Source: an uncultured Senegalimassilia sp.
Lineage (GTDB): Bacteria > Actinomycetota > Coriobacteriia > Coriobacteriales > Eggerthellaceae
Length of the DNA stretch: 36,689 nucleotides
Direction of reading: 5' to 3'
NCBI GenBank assembly: GCA_934661765.1
Contig: CAKUJT010000013.1
Location: 1 to 36,689, forward strand
Every line of letters starts with the position of its first letter. Positions within the stretch are counted from its first letter, which is position 1. The position numbers and the translations under genes were made by a program. Of the stretch, positions 1-8,824 are shown in pieces. The notes under the pieces are model-generated. The model was not told the origin of the DNA, did no database searches, and was given only the letters and a program-made list of their open reading frames with translations.

Positions 1-39
1 CGCGCACGCTCATGTATATGGAAATGGAAGTGTTTGAAC

Positions 40-795
40 ATGCCGAGCATCGATCTCAACTCCGACCTGGGGGAAAGCTTCGGGCGATACACGCTCGGGC
101 TTGACGACCAGGTCATCCCGCTGGTTTCCAGCGTCAACGTGGCGTGCGGCATGCACGCCGGCGACCCGGCGGTCATGCGCCGCACCGTCAAGCTCGCCGC
201 CGAGGCGGGCGTGGCCGTAGGCGCGCACCCGGGCTACCCCGACCTGCAGGGCTTCGGCCGCCGCGACATAGCCATGTCGCCCGACGAGGCCTACGACTAC
301 ATCCTGTACCAGATCGGCGCGCTGCAGGCCTTCTGCCACGCCACCGGCGCGCGCATGCACCACGTGAAGCCGCACGGCCAGCTGTACAACCGCGCCGCCG
401 TGGACCCGGAGCTTGCCCGTGCCGTGGCCGCCGCCGTGCACGACGCCAACCTGGACCTGGTGCTGGTGGGCCTGGCGAACAGCGAGCTCATCCGCGCGGG
501 CCAGGCGGAGGGCATCCGCACCGCGCAGGAGTTCTTCGCCGACCGCAACTACACCGACGAGGGGCTGCTGGTATCGCGCAAGCTTCCCGACGCCGTCATC
601 ACCGACGAGGACTTCGCCGTTGCCCGCGTGGTGCGCGCCGTGAAGGAGGGCGCCATCGAGTCGGCATCGGGCAAGCTGATCACCGTGAAGCCCGACACCA
701 TCTGCATCCACGGCGACAACGTGCACGCGCTCGAGTTCGCCGGTAAGATCCGTACCGCGCTGACCGAGGCCGGCGTGGAAGTGAAGCCCGTGTAG
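40..795 (+). CDS. pxpA: LamB/YcsF family protein, 5-oxoprolinase subunit A (PxpA)
   Basis: A 251-residue cytoplasmic protein, the usual length for LamB/YcsF. Seen: the N-terminal signature D-L-N-S-D-L-G-E-S-F-G, then N-V-A-C-G-M-H-A-G-D, G-A-H-P-G-Y-P-D and H-V-K-P-H-G-Q-L-Y-N, all family hallmarks. Known of the family: PxpA works with PxpB and PxpC as an ATP-dependent 5-oxoprolinase that opens pyroglutamate to glutamate. PxpB/PxpC are not in the window; they could lie to the left. Start: ATG at 40 is preferred because GGAAG at 26-30 is about 9 nt upstream; an in-frame TTG at 34 is too close to it. A short open frame ending TGA at 35-37 could be the tail of an upstream gene, but only 12 codons are visible. 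Stop is TAG, followed by a repeat stretch and a strong hairpin at 943-974. Confidence 0.9.
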   Translation: MPSIDLNSDLGESFGRYTLGLDDQVIPLVSSVNVACGMHAGDPAVMRRTVKLAAEAGVAVGAHPGYPDLQGFGRRDIAMSPDEAYDYILYQIGALQAFCHATGARMHHVKPHGQLYNRAAVDPELARAVAAAVHDANLDLVLVGLANSELIRAGQAEGIRTAQEFFADRNYTDEGLLVSRKLPDAVITDEDFAVARVVRAVKEGAIESASGKLITVKPDTICIHGDNVHALEFAGKIRTALTEAGVEVKPV

Positions 796-863
796 CGACG
801 GGGCCGTGCGCGAGGCGGCGGCGTAGAGCTGCCGCGGGGCTGCGCAACGTAGCGCGCGGAGCA

Positions 864-919
864 ACCGCAGGGCCGAACCGCAGGGCCGAACCGCAGCGCC
901 GCCAGCCGCAGCGCCGCCA
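864..919. repeat. short GC-rich tandem repeats after pxpA
   Basis: Two exact copies of the 13-bp unit ACCGCAGGGCCGA (864-876 and 877-889) are followed by two degenerate relatives built on CCGCAGCGCCGCCA (891-904 and about 905-919). They lie in the non-coding gap between pxpA and the shared terminator hairpin. No function can be assigned; slippage is the simplest origin. Confidence 0.75.
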
Positions 920-942
920 TAGCGACGAACATAGCGAAACGC

Positions 943-974
943 GAAGAGGGCCGGGTATCAACCCGGCCCTCTTC
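943..974. terminator. bidirectional rho-independent terminator
   Basis: Perfect 14-bp stem (arms 943-956 and 961-974) with a 4-nt ATCA loop. The genes on both sides converge here (pxpA ends at 795 on plus, the adhesin at 1048 on minus), so one hairpin can serve both. The outer stem is A/T-flanked but no long T-run follows, so strength is uncertain. Confidence 0.75.
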
Positions 975-1047
975 TTGCATCCCGCTGCCGCCCTATGCAG
1001 GCGCGGCAGCGGGTTCCCGTATCCGGCCTTCGCCGGGTTCGGCTGCG

Positions 1048-4000
1048 CTAGCGCTTATCGCGACGACGCATGATGAGCAGCGCCGCGATGGACGCCGCGC
1101 CCGCCAGGGCCACTGCCGCAAGCGGCAGGACCAGGGCAAGCTTGTCGTCGCCCGTCTGCGTCAGCACCTTGCCGACCAGCCCGCTCGGCGTGAAGGTCTT
1201 GCCGCCAGGCTGCGTGGGCTGCACAGGCGCCGAAGGCTCGGTGTACGTGTTCGTGAACGCGAGCACGTCGGCATCGCTTGCCACCGTTGCGTTCAGGTGA
1301 CCGAGCCCGCCATCGACGACCGTCACGGTCACCTTGTACGCGTGCTTGTCGTACGTCACGTTCGCCTGCGCATCGTCGAGCTCGGTGAGCGCGAACTCAT
1401 ACGTGCCGGGCTTGTCGAACGTCAGCGCCGGGAAGGCGATCTTGCCGTCGGCGGCGTTCTTCGCCTTAAGCTCGGTGCCGTCGGCCGCGGTCAGCACGAA
1501 CGTGAACTGCCCGTCCTGAAGGTTCTTGCCCACCAGCGTCTTGGAGGCGCCGATGGTCACGGTCGTGGGCGCTGCCTGGTAGGTGTTGGCGAAGGTCGCC
1601 TCGCCCGCGCCTTCCAGCGCATGGGTCACGCCGAGCGTGCCGTCGCCGTTGTCCTTCACCGTGGTGACCACGGTGTACGTCGCGCCGTCGTAGGTCACGC
1701 CGTTGGCGACGGTGCCGCCCCCGACCTCGTGCAACGTGTAGCGATGCGTGCCGGGCTTCGTGTACTCCACCGGGCTCAGCGCCACGCTGCCGTCGGCGGC
1801 GTTAGTTCCGGTCGCTACCACATCTCCGCGCTCGAGCAGCTCGAACGCGAACTCGCCGGCGGCCATATCGCGGCCCGTCAGCGTCTTGGTCACCGTCACC
1901 TGATCGGTCACGCTGGAGTTAGCAGGCCCCACCGTGTAGGTGTTGGTGAAGGCAAACGCCGGGTTAGCCGCATCGCCCAGGCGCTCGACCGTCAGCTTGC
2001 CGTTGCCGTCATCGGTCACCTTGAAGCTGACCGTCTTGGTCGCCGCGGCGTCGTTGGTCACGCCGGGCACGGAACCGCTCTCCGTCACCTTATAGGTGAA
2101 CACGTGGGAACGGGGCTTGCCGGACTCGGGCTCCGGGTTCGCCGGCTGGTCGGCCGGCTGGTTGCCGGGAGCGACCACGTCAACCGCGCCGTTGTCGGTA
2201 TCGGGAGCCGCCACGGCACCCGCACCCTGCCCGTCGCTTGCTGCGGGCTTGTCGCCCTGGTCAGCGGCGGGCTTGTCGCCGTCGTCGGCTGCCTGGGCGG
2301 AAGCGTTATCCGCATCCGCGGCGGCCTTGTCGGCGTCTGCGGCAGCCTTCGATGCATCGGCATCGGCGGCCTTCGCGGCATCGGCATCGGTTTCCTTAGC
2401 CGGTGCTGCAGCCTGATCAGCGGCCTTCGCGGCATCCGCTTCGGCCTTACCGGCATCCGCGGCGGCCGTCTGGTCGTTCACGCCCAGGGCGCGGTTGAGG
2501 TCGTCCAACGTGAACTCGATGGTGCCGAAGTCCACGCTGCCGTTCGCCACGTTATTGGCGGTGGTGCGCTCGGGCATGGGGGCGGCCGCATCGTCGGAGG
2601 TCACCGTGAAGGTGAACTTGCCCTCGATGGAGGCCGGTTCAAGCCCGGGTGCCGCCTGCAGCATCTTCATACCGGTCAGGCCCACCTGCACCGGATCGCC
2701 CGTGGAGTACGTGTTCTCGAACTTCAGGCCCTTGTCCAGGTTCGCCGTTGCCGTAAGCGAGCCGTCGCCGTTATCGACGACCGTCACCGTGAACGGGATC
2801 GGCTGCGTCTGTGCCGTGATGCCCTGGTCGGCCAGGCCGTCGGTCTTCTCGTAAGCCAGGTAGCTCACCATCCACGAGGTGACGCCCTTGTCGGAGGTCT
2901 TGGAGGCGTTGCCGTCCTTCACCAGGCCCTCAAGCATCTCGGTGGTGTAATGCAGGGCATCGAACGTCACGGTGCCATCGGCCGCGTTCTTAGCCGTCCG
3001 CAGGTCGTCCCCGCCCGCTGCATACTTCACCGCGAAGGTGAACTCGCCGGCGGAAAGCGGACGTCCCGTGAGCGCCTTGGTCGCCGTCACCTGAGCTGCC
3101 GTACCGCCCGGGTTATCGGTGGAGGCGGCATACGCGTTGGCGAAGGGAACCACTGCGTGGCCCGTGCCGGCAGCAGACGGATCTGCGCCGTACACGTACG
3201 TCTTGGTGCCCTCAGGCCCGCCGGCCACCACGGTCTTGACCGTCAACGCGGCCTGCTCCGGGTTGTCCTCGACCGTCACCGTTACCGTGTACTCCGTCGT
3301 GTCGTAGGTGTAGCCGTTAACCTTTTCGCCTACCACCTCGACCACCTTATAGGTGTACGTCTTGCCCACGTCGCTCTGGCGCAGCACCACGTGCTGCTCG
3401 CCCAGCGCGGATTTCACGGCTTGCACGCCATCAGCCGCTGCGGGCATAGCGATCTCGGCGCCTTCCAGCGGCAGACCCAGCGCGTACGCCGACGCCTCGT
3501 CGCCAGGGGTCACCTTGATCGTGAACTGACCCTCGGCCATATCGCGGCCGGTCAGGGTCTTGGCCACGTTCAGACCGCCCACCGCCGTGTAATCGATTTC
3601 AGCGGCGTAGCGATTCACGAACCTGGTGTTCTCCGCGACCGCAGAAGCCTTGAGCAGACCGGAGCCATCGTCGGACACCGTCACCTTGATGGTGGCCACG
3701 TTGTCGTCGTACTGGATGCCCGGCAGCTTATGGCCGTCGGCGGGCACGACCTCGCGCACCTCGTAGGTGAACGTGCGCTTATGGTCGGGCTCGGCCTTCA
3801 CCATGTCGGACGTGAACGTGATCGTTCCGAATCCGAAGCTCTCCGCGTTCGTCTTGGTCACCGTCACGCTGGTCACATCGTTGCCCGCGGCATCCTTGGG
3901 CAGCGGGCCGCCATCGAGCGCCTTCAGCTCGAACGTGAACTCATCGGAATCGATCCAATCGCGGCCCTCAAGTACCTTGTTCAGGCCAGCGGTAGCGGTG

Positions 4001-7000
4001 TCGTAGCTGGTCGGAGTTGCCTGATAGCCGTTCACGAACTTCACGATTGCGGGATCGACAACCTCCCCATCCAGCTTGGTGGCCAGCGTCAGATGCTTGT
4101 CGGCATCGCCGCTCATACCCACCGTGATCTCGAGCGTATGCACGCTGTCGTCGTAGGAGACGCCGGGCTTGGCGTCTGCCGCGGCGGGCACGACCTCGCG
4201 CACTTCGTACGCGAACGTCTTGCCGATATCAGCCTGCGTGAACGTGACACCGTTCATCTTCGCCATATCGCACGCAACGCCATCGGCGCGCGCAGCGTTG
4301 GTGAAGCTACGGTCGGTATCCGCCAAGCGGGCTTCAGCCTCGGCGGCGGCAACCGCGCCTTCCTTGTCCACGCCATGGATACTGAAGGAGAACTCATCGG
4401 CTGCCGTGTCACGGCCGTTCAGCGTCTTCTGTACGGTGATGCCGGAGAACTGCACATTCTGCTCGTAGTTGTTCACGAAGTTCGCCGGCCCGTTGTCATA
4501 GCTCACCTCGGCGACCAGCTTGCCGCTGTGGTTATCGGTTACCTTGACCGTAACCTTATGGACGTGACGGTCGAACACGATGCCGCCGGTTGCGGCGCCC
4601 GGTTCGTCAAGATCCTTGCCGCAATACTTATCCTCCTGCACCGCGAACGAATACGTACCGGGCTTCTTGAACGTCATCTCGCCAAAGGAGAACGTGGTCT
4701 CAACGCCCGCCTTCACACCGCTCACCACAGCTTCGTCGGCGCCCTGCGAGACGACGATGTTGCCGGCGGCCTTGGCATTCTGCGTAGCCTCATCGGCCGC
4801 GCTCAGCTTGAAGCCGAACTTCTCGCCTTCCGCCATATCACGGCCGGTCAGCACCTTGGTGCCGCTAATCGCCGTGTCGCCCTTGAGCTCGGCGGGGACG
4901 GGTTTGTACGAGTTATCGAAGCCGAACATGCTGCCGGCAATCGGCTCTTCGCTATCGTTCTTGTAGTACTTGGCGCTCAATTCAAGCGTGCCGGCAACAT
5001 CCTTGATGGTCACCTTCGCGGTCCATACCGTCTGGTCGTATTCCATGCCAGCCGGATCGAAGGTCTTGTCCGCAAGGACGTCCTTCACGGCGCGCCACGT
5101 ATCGCCAACCTTGACCACCTCGACGATCTTGTATTCGAAGGTCGTCTCGTCCTTCCCGGAAGGAATATCGTTAAACGTGAACGTCGCCGACGGCCACGCG
5201 ATGCCGCCGCCCGCCTCGACCGTGGTCAGAACGCCGCGCCACTCGCCGCGATCGACACGCGTCACTCCTTCGCCCTCGGGCAACGGCGCCTTAGCGTTGT
5301 TCGTGCAGGCAATCACGTGGAACATGTCCGACTTAAGCGGGTTCTCACCCGTCAAATCCATATACGTCTTCGCGCCGCTGGGAGTCCACTTCACCTCCTT
5401 GTGATTGTACTCGTTCACGAACGACGCCGTATCGTTCTCGATGAGCTGCGGCTTCTCGTATTTCACGCCATCATCGCCTGCCAGCTTCGTCATCTTGGAC
5501 TTCACCGTCAGCGTGCCGTTATGGTTCTCATCGGTTACCGTCACGACGACCTGGTATAACGCCTGAGATGCGCTCACGCCGGACCTCAGTTGACTAAGCT
5601 CCTCGGATTCCCAAATCTGGTACGCGTACGTGCCCGGCTTCGTATAGTCGATGTTCTTGAAATGGAAGCTCACCGGAACGCCATCCTTGGCGTCTTTGCT
5701 CGTTACCGTAACACTCGTCTCGCCCTTGCTGTCGCCCAGAGTGTTGGTCGGCGGCATCGGCGCCTCAACGGACGTATCGGCGTCCTTCAGGATGAACACG
5801 AACGTATCGGCCAGCCAATCGCGACCTTTCAGCACCTTCTCGCCCTCGAGGCCATCCAGCTTGCCGGATGCGGCGTACGTGTTCGTATACGTTGCCGCAC
5901 TCGTCTCGCCGGCAGCGATCTTGCCTTCTGCACCGGCGGCCTCTGCTGTGAAGCCATCGCGCGGCGTCTCGCTTACCTTATAGTCCCAGCCCGCGGAAAG
6001 CCCGTACACGTACAGGGTCTCGCCCGGCTTCAGAGAATGCTTCGCCTGGCCGTCCTGGCCGAATGCCAGCACGAACTTATCGCCCTGCTGCTCGCCGTTC
6101 GCGTTCTTCACCACGGCGTTGAAATTTTTGCCGACGGCATCCTGCATGGCGATGGTGAACTCGAACTTCTCGTTCGCGAAATCAGCCGCGTTGTACCCAT
6201 CGGGCAGCTTCAGCTGCTTCGTCACCGTCAGCGTGCCGGGCACATCCATGCTCAGCTTGCCGTTATTGCCCAGATAGGCCTTGATCAGCGTTTGCGCGGA
6301 GGATTGCTCGGTGCCGCTCCACTTCGGGTTCAGCACGTCCGCAGCTGTTGCCGTGCGGTTCTCTTCCTTGACCTTGTGCAGTTCATTGATGTAGGTCAAA
6401 CGCGGCGCGCCGGACTTGAAGTAGCAGGCACCCTTGGAATCCTTGGCGATAACGCCCTCAGCTTGCTCAGCGGCATCGCCGGGGAAGGACACATGCTCGG
6501 TCTTCGCAACGGGCTTACCGTTCTCCATGGCATAGTAGTCGTGCTTGTAGTAGTAGGTAGAGCCTTTCACTACCGACTTCGCAGGCGTGGTGCATGCCTC
6601 ATCGGTGTAGATGGGCGTGTCCTGCGTGAAGTAATAGTAGCTATTGCCCGTTGCCGGCTGGAACGTGGCGACCGCGTCGCCCGTTTCCTTGCCAGTCCAC
6701 TTGTTGGCGTAGAAGTTCACCTTGCCCGTTGCGCGGTCGGTGTTATTCGCCATATACGCCTTCATGGCGTCATTGGGGTTCTCCAGCAAATCGAGCGCCG
6801 CCGGCTTCACACCGGAGGAGTACAACACCGAAATCGGCGTGGTGTTCGAGACGCTCATGGTGTCCTTCGCCAGGTCAATGGCGAAGTTGCGCAGCGGGAT
6901 CAAGGACGCAGGTACCTTCACCTGCACCTTATCGCCCACCGCAGGATCATCGTCCGAACGCGTGACGGTGATCACGACGTCCTTCAGGTCGGCAGCGGCC

Positions 7001-8322
7001 AGACCGGAATGCACGTCGCCGCTGAAATGGTACGTGTCGACGTTCCCGTCCGTGGTCTTGGACTTGCAGCCGTACACCGTTCCGTCGTACACAAGCTTGG
7101 ACAGGTCGGTGACCTGCATGTAATCGCCCAGCTGATCATCGAAGGTGATATAGCCGGTCCTGCTCTCGTAGCCTTCGCTTGTCTCCGTGGGATAGCCGGA
7201 GCCCTTCGAGATCTCCTTGGAGATGTCGTCGAACACGTGCTTCAGCTCATCGGCGTTGGTCGCGCTCTTGTAGAACGTGGCGTCTTTGCCATCGGAGCCC
7301 TTCGCACGATCGCCGAAGTTCCAGTTATACCCATCCCGTGTCTCCGTATACGTCGCAGACGGGTAGTTGCTCGACACGGCGTGCATGAACTTGTTCTCAT
7401 TGGAAACGCCCTGCCCATCGGGATACTTTGCCGGATCGGCGCCCTGGAAGATGCCGATGGAGTACACCGCAGCACCCGCATCCTTCATTTTCTTAGCGCT
7501 TCCAACGGCGCTCGAGGCGACATCTGGAGAGAAGTCGCTATACTTCGTCGGCGTGCCATCGGTGAAGAAGATGACAATCTTCTTGGCATCGGTACGTTTG
7601 GAGGTCTGACCCTTCGCAAGCTCCAAACCCGCGGCGGCATTCGTTGCACCGGCGGGCTGGATGGCGTTCACCTGGGAAGAGAAGGCGCTTTTCGTGTCAT
7701 TGGTGCACGGAGCCAGCGCCTTCATCACCTGGCTGTAGTTGTACTGATACCCGTCGCTCCAATACATGTCGTTGCCGACTTTGTCGGTCTTGTTCCCGGA
7801 GAACTTCACGATAGCGACCTGGTGCTGCTTGACCTCGTCCTTGACCGTCGCATTCTGCTTGGCGATCTCATCAATGAACGAGTTCGCCGCGCTCTTGAGC
7901 GCGGCGATGCGCTTCGTCGTGTCGCCGCTGCCCATGGCACTGTCCATAGACCCGGAGGCATCGAGCACCAGCACGATGTCAAGCGGCGTGGTCGCCGTAT
8001 TGGACAGGTTAGAGGTGGACGACAACGCCGTGAGCGCGGTCAGGAAGTCCGCACCATTCTCCTTGGATACGGTGACGCCGTTCTTGCTGATCTCATTGTC
8101 CGACACGGTCTTGTCGGTCCAGATGCGTCCGACGCTCGACGTGTCATTCTCGATAAGCCCCTGCCAATCCCAAATGGTCGAGAGGTCCGTGACAACGGTC
8201 TTGTTGCCGCTGTACGTTGTCGCCGACGAGTCTTCCGCAAACGCCGCGCCGCCGAACAGCGGCGACAACGCAAGCACCAGCACGGCGGCTAACGCTGCCT
8301 TGAAACGCTTCGTCGATTTCAT
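1048..8322 (-). CDS. giant sortase-anchored VWA and pilin-isopeptide-repeat surface adhesin
   Basis: A 2,424-residue cell-wall protein. Seen in order: signal peptide (residues 1-29, K/R-rich start, hydrophobic core, cleavage after A-F-A); von Willebrand A domain from about 110 to 310 with MIDAS residues D-A-S-G-S-M at 121-126, G-A-T-N and F-F-T-D-G; a linker region to about 690; about eleven Cna-B/FctA-type repeats to about 2380, most opening K-x-L-x-G-R-D and closing F-x-N-x-Y; a sorting signal L-T-Q-T-G at 2387-2391, then a hydrophobic segment and the basic tail R-R-R-D-K-R. Repeats of this type form Lys-Asn isopeptide bonds and rod-like stalks; VWA tips bind host ligands. Oddities: the sorting motif has T for P, and an Ala/Asp/Lys-rich segment at about 1951-2074 interrupts one repeat. 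Start: ATG at 8322 has AAGGAGG 7 nt upstream and begins the signal peptide; an upstream in-frame extension to 8556 is rejected. No sortase gene is nearby. Confidence 0.9.
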   Translation of the reverse strand: MKSTKRFKAALAAVLVLALSPLFGGAAFAEDSSATTYSGNKTVVTDLSTIWDWQGLIENDTSSVGRIWTDKTVSDNEISKNGVTVSKENGADFLTALTALSSTSNLSNTATTPLDIVLVLDASGSMDSAMGSGDTTKRIAALKSAANSFIDEIAKQNATVKDEVKQHQVAIVKFSGNKTDKVGNDMYWSDGYQYNYSQVMKALAPCTNDTKSAFSSQVNAIQPAGATNAAAGLELAKGQTSKRTDAKKIVIFFTDGTPTKYSDFSPDVASSAVGSAKKMKDAGAAVYSIGIFQGADPAKYPDGQGVSNENKFMHAVSSNYPSATYTETRDGYNWNFGDRAKGSDGKDATFYKSATNADELKHVFDDISKEISKGSGYPTETSEGYESRTGYITFDDQLGDYMQVTDLSKLVYDGTVYGCKSKTTDGNVDTYHFSGDVHSGLAAADLKDVVITVTRSDDDPAVGDKVQVKVPASLIPLRNFAIDLAKDTMSVSNTTPISVLYSSGVKPAALDLLENPNDAMKAYMANNTDRATGKVNFYANKWTGKETGDAVATFQPATGNSYYYFTQDTPIYTDEACTTPAKSVVKGSTYYYKHDYYAMENGKPVAKTEHVSFPGDAAEQAEGVIAKDSKGACYFKSGAPRLTYINELHKVKEENRTATAADVLNPKWSGTEQSSAQTLIKAYLGNNGKLSMDVPGTLTVTKQLKLPDGYNAADFANEKFEFTIAMQDAVGKNFNAVVKNANGEQQGDKFVLAFGQDGQAKHSLKPGETLYVYGLSAGWDYKVSETPRDGFTAEAAGAEGKIAAGETSAATYTNTYAASGKLDGLEGEKVLKGRDWLADTFVFILKDADTSVEAPMPPTNTLGDSKGETSVTVTSKDAKDGVPVSFHFKNIDYTKPGTYAYQIWESEELSQLRSGVSASQALYQVVVTVTDENHNGTLTVKSKMTKLAGDDGVKYEKPQLIENDTASFVNEYNHKEVKWTPSGAKTYMDLTGENPLKSDMFHVIACTNNAKAPLPEGEGVTRVDRGEWRGVLTTVEAGGGIAWPSATFTFNDIPSGKDETTFEYKIVEVVKVGDTWRAVKDVLADKTFDPAGMEYDQTVWTAKVTIKDVAGTLELSAKYYKNDSEEPIAGSMFGFDNSYKPVPAELKGDTAISGTKVLTGRDMAEGEKFGFKLSAADEATQNAKAAGNIVVSQGADEAVVSGVKAGVETTFSFGEMTFKKPGTYSFAVQEDKYCGKDLDEPGAATGGIVFDRHVHKVTVKVTDNHSGKLVAEVSYDNGPANFVNNYEQNVQFSGITVQKTLNGRDTAADEFSFSIHGVDKEGAVAAAEAEARLADTDRSFTNAARADGVACDMAKMNGVTFTQADIGKTFAYEVREVVPAAADAKPGVSYDDSVHTLEITVGMSGDADKHLTLATKLDGEVVDPAIVKFVNGYQATPTSYDTATAGLNKVLEGRDWIDSDEFTFELKALDGGPLPKDAAGNDVTSVTVTKTNAESFGFGTITFTSDMVKAEPDHKRTFTYEVREVVPADGHKLPGIQYDDNVATIKVTVSDDGSGLLKASAVAENTRFVNRYAAEIDYTAVGGLNVAKTLTGRDMAEGQFTIKVTPGDEASAYALGLPLEGAEIAMPAAADGVQAVKSALGEQHVVLRQSDVGKTYTYKVVEVVGEKVNGYTYDTTEYTVTVTVEDNPEQAALTVKTVVAGGPEGTKTYVYGADPSAAGTGHAVVPFANAYAASTDNPGGTAAQVTATKALTGRPLSAGEFTFAVKYAAGGDDLRTAKNAADGTVTFDALHYTTEMLEGLVKDGNASKTSDKGVTSWMVSYLAYEKTDGLADQGITAQTQPIPFTVTVVDNGDGSLTATANLDKGLKFENTYSTGDPVQVGLTGMKMLQAAPGLEPASIEGKFTFTVTSDDAAAPMPERTTANNVANGSVDFGTIEFTLDDLNRALGVNDQTAAADAGKAEADAAKAADQAAAPAKETDADAAKAADADASKAAADADKAAADADNASAQAADDGDKPAADQGDKPAASDGQGAGAVAAPDTDNGAVDVVAPGNQPADQPANPEPESGKPRSHVFTYKVTESGSVPGVTNDAAATKTVSFKVTDDGNGKLTVERLGDAANPAFAFTNTYTVGPANSSVTDQVTVTKTLTGRDMAAGEFAFELLERGDVVATGTNAADGSVALSPVEYTKPGTHRYTLHEVGGGTVANGVTYDGATYTVVTTVKDNGDGTLGVTHALEGAGEATFANTYQAAPTTVTIGASKTLVGKNLQDGQFTFVLTAADGTELKAKNAADGKIAFPALTFDKPGTYEFALTELDDAQANVTYDKHAYKVTVTVVDGGLGHLNATVASDADVLAFTNTYTEPSAPVQPTQPGGKTFTPSGLVGKVLTQTGDDKLALVLPLAAVALAGAASIAALLIMRRRDKR
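2100..2472 (-). other. Ala/Asp/Lys-rich low-complexity segment inside a pilin repeat
   Basis: Residues about 1951-2074 of the adhesin consist of A-D-A-A-K-A-A-D-type repeats followed by D-K-P-A-A-D-x-G repeats and a Pro-rich stretch. The sequence before it (K-F-T-F-T-V-T-S-D-D... F-T-L-D-D-L) and after it (H-V-F-T-Y-K-V-T-E-S) read as the two halves of a single FctA-type repeat in one frame. It is therefore an in-frame expansion within a domain, not an inter-domain linker. Confidence 0.7.
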
Positions 8323-8824
8323 GTCCTCGCCTCCTTCCACCGCATCGCGGCCTTCCATATCCCCATGCGCTTGCATATGCGCGCGCTCGGGCTCTTCCGG
8401 TACCCTGACGTCTTCACGGGCCCGCTCCTTCCCGCACGGTTCTCCCCATGCCATGGCGCCCGCCGACGTCGGCATTTCCCCGCCAATCGTCGAACGCGCG
8501 CACAGCCCGAAACCGCGCATCGCACCAGCGGCGCAGCCGGCATCAAGCCACTGCACCTCCTGATAACATCATTGCTAATGGGGGTACAGGGAACCACGCC
8601 GTATATGCGAACGTACGACCCCGATATTCCGTTTTCGCAGGTGGGCGAACGGGCGTCAGGGGGTCGTATAAACGACCCCCGTTGACAATGCGGCCAAGCC
8701 GCGGACGCTTCCCAAGAACTCGCGGCCAAAGTTAGCCATCTGGGAGAAATTGAAAAACGAAGGTAACGCAACACGGGATACAATAGGTTTAGGGGGCACG
8801 GACACGCCTGGAAGGAGGGGTGCG
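8323..8824. other. 502-bp divergent intergenic region, adhesin / LuxR regulator
   Basis: This stretch separates the start of the adhesin (minus) from the start of the LuxR-type regulator (plus). It contains an inverted repeat at 8659-8680 and a third copy of its half-site at 8615-8622. A TTGACA at 8682-8687 has no matching -10 at 16-18 nt. The adhesin frame stays open upstream to 8556, but the AGGAGG there (8556-8561, minus) overlaps the GTG and cannot place a ribosome. No convincing gene is seen in it. Confidence 0.6.
8615..8680. promoter_or_regulatory. candidate operator: three ACGACCCC half-sites
   Basis: GGGGGTCGT (8659-8667), spacer ATAA, ACGACCCCC (8672-8680) form a perfect 9-bp inverted repeat. 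A further ACGACCCC is at 8615-8622. The position between a membrane LuxR-type regulator and a divergent surface-protein gene suggests an operator; the identity of the binding protein is inference. The 9-bp stem could also fold in RNA, but no T-run follows. Confidence 0.45.

Noticed and set aside
1..37. Tail of an upstream gene ending TGA at 35-37
   Set aside because: Only about 12 codons are visible, with nothing to confirm coding.
2100..2472. Low-complexity adhesin segment as a frameshift
   Set aside because: Both flanking halves of the repeat are in the same frame; the other frames of this stretch give no domain.
1297..8292. Long open frames on the plus strand antisense to the adhesin (1297-5559 and 5590-8292)
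   Set aside because: They follow from the strong GC codon bias of the minus-strand gene. The translations have no domains or signal, while the minus strand shows VWA, repeats and a sorting signal.
8323..8556. 78-codon N-terminal extension of the adhesin from GTG 8556
   Set aside because: The AGGAGG there overlaps the GTG, the extension is not signal-like, and ATG 8322 has ideal spacing and starts a signal peptide.
8682..8687. TTGACA as a -35 box for the LuxR gene
   Set aside because: No acceptable -10 at 16-19 nt downstream.
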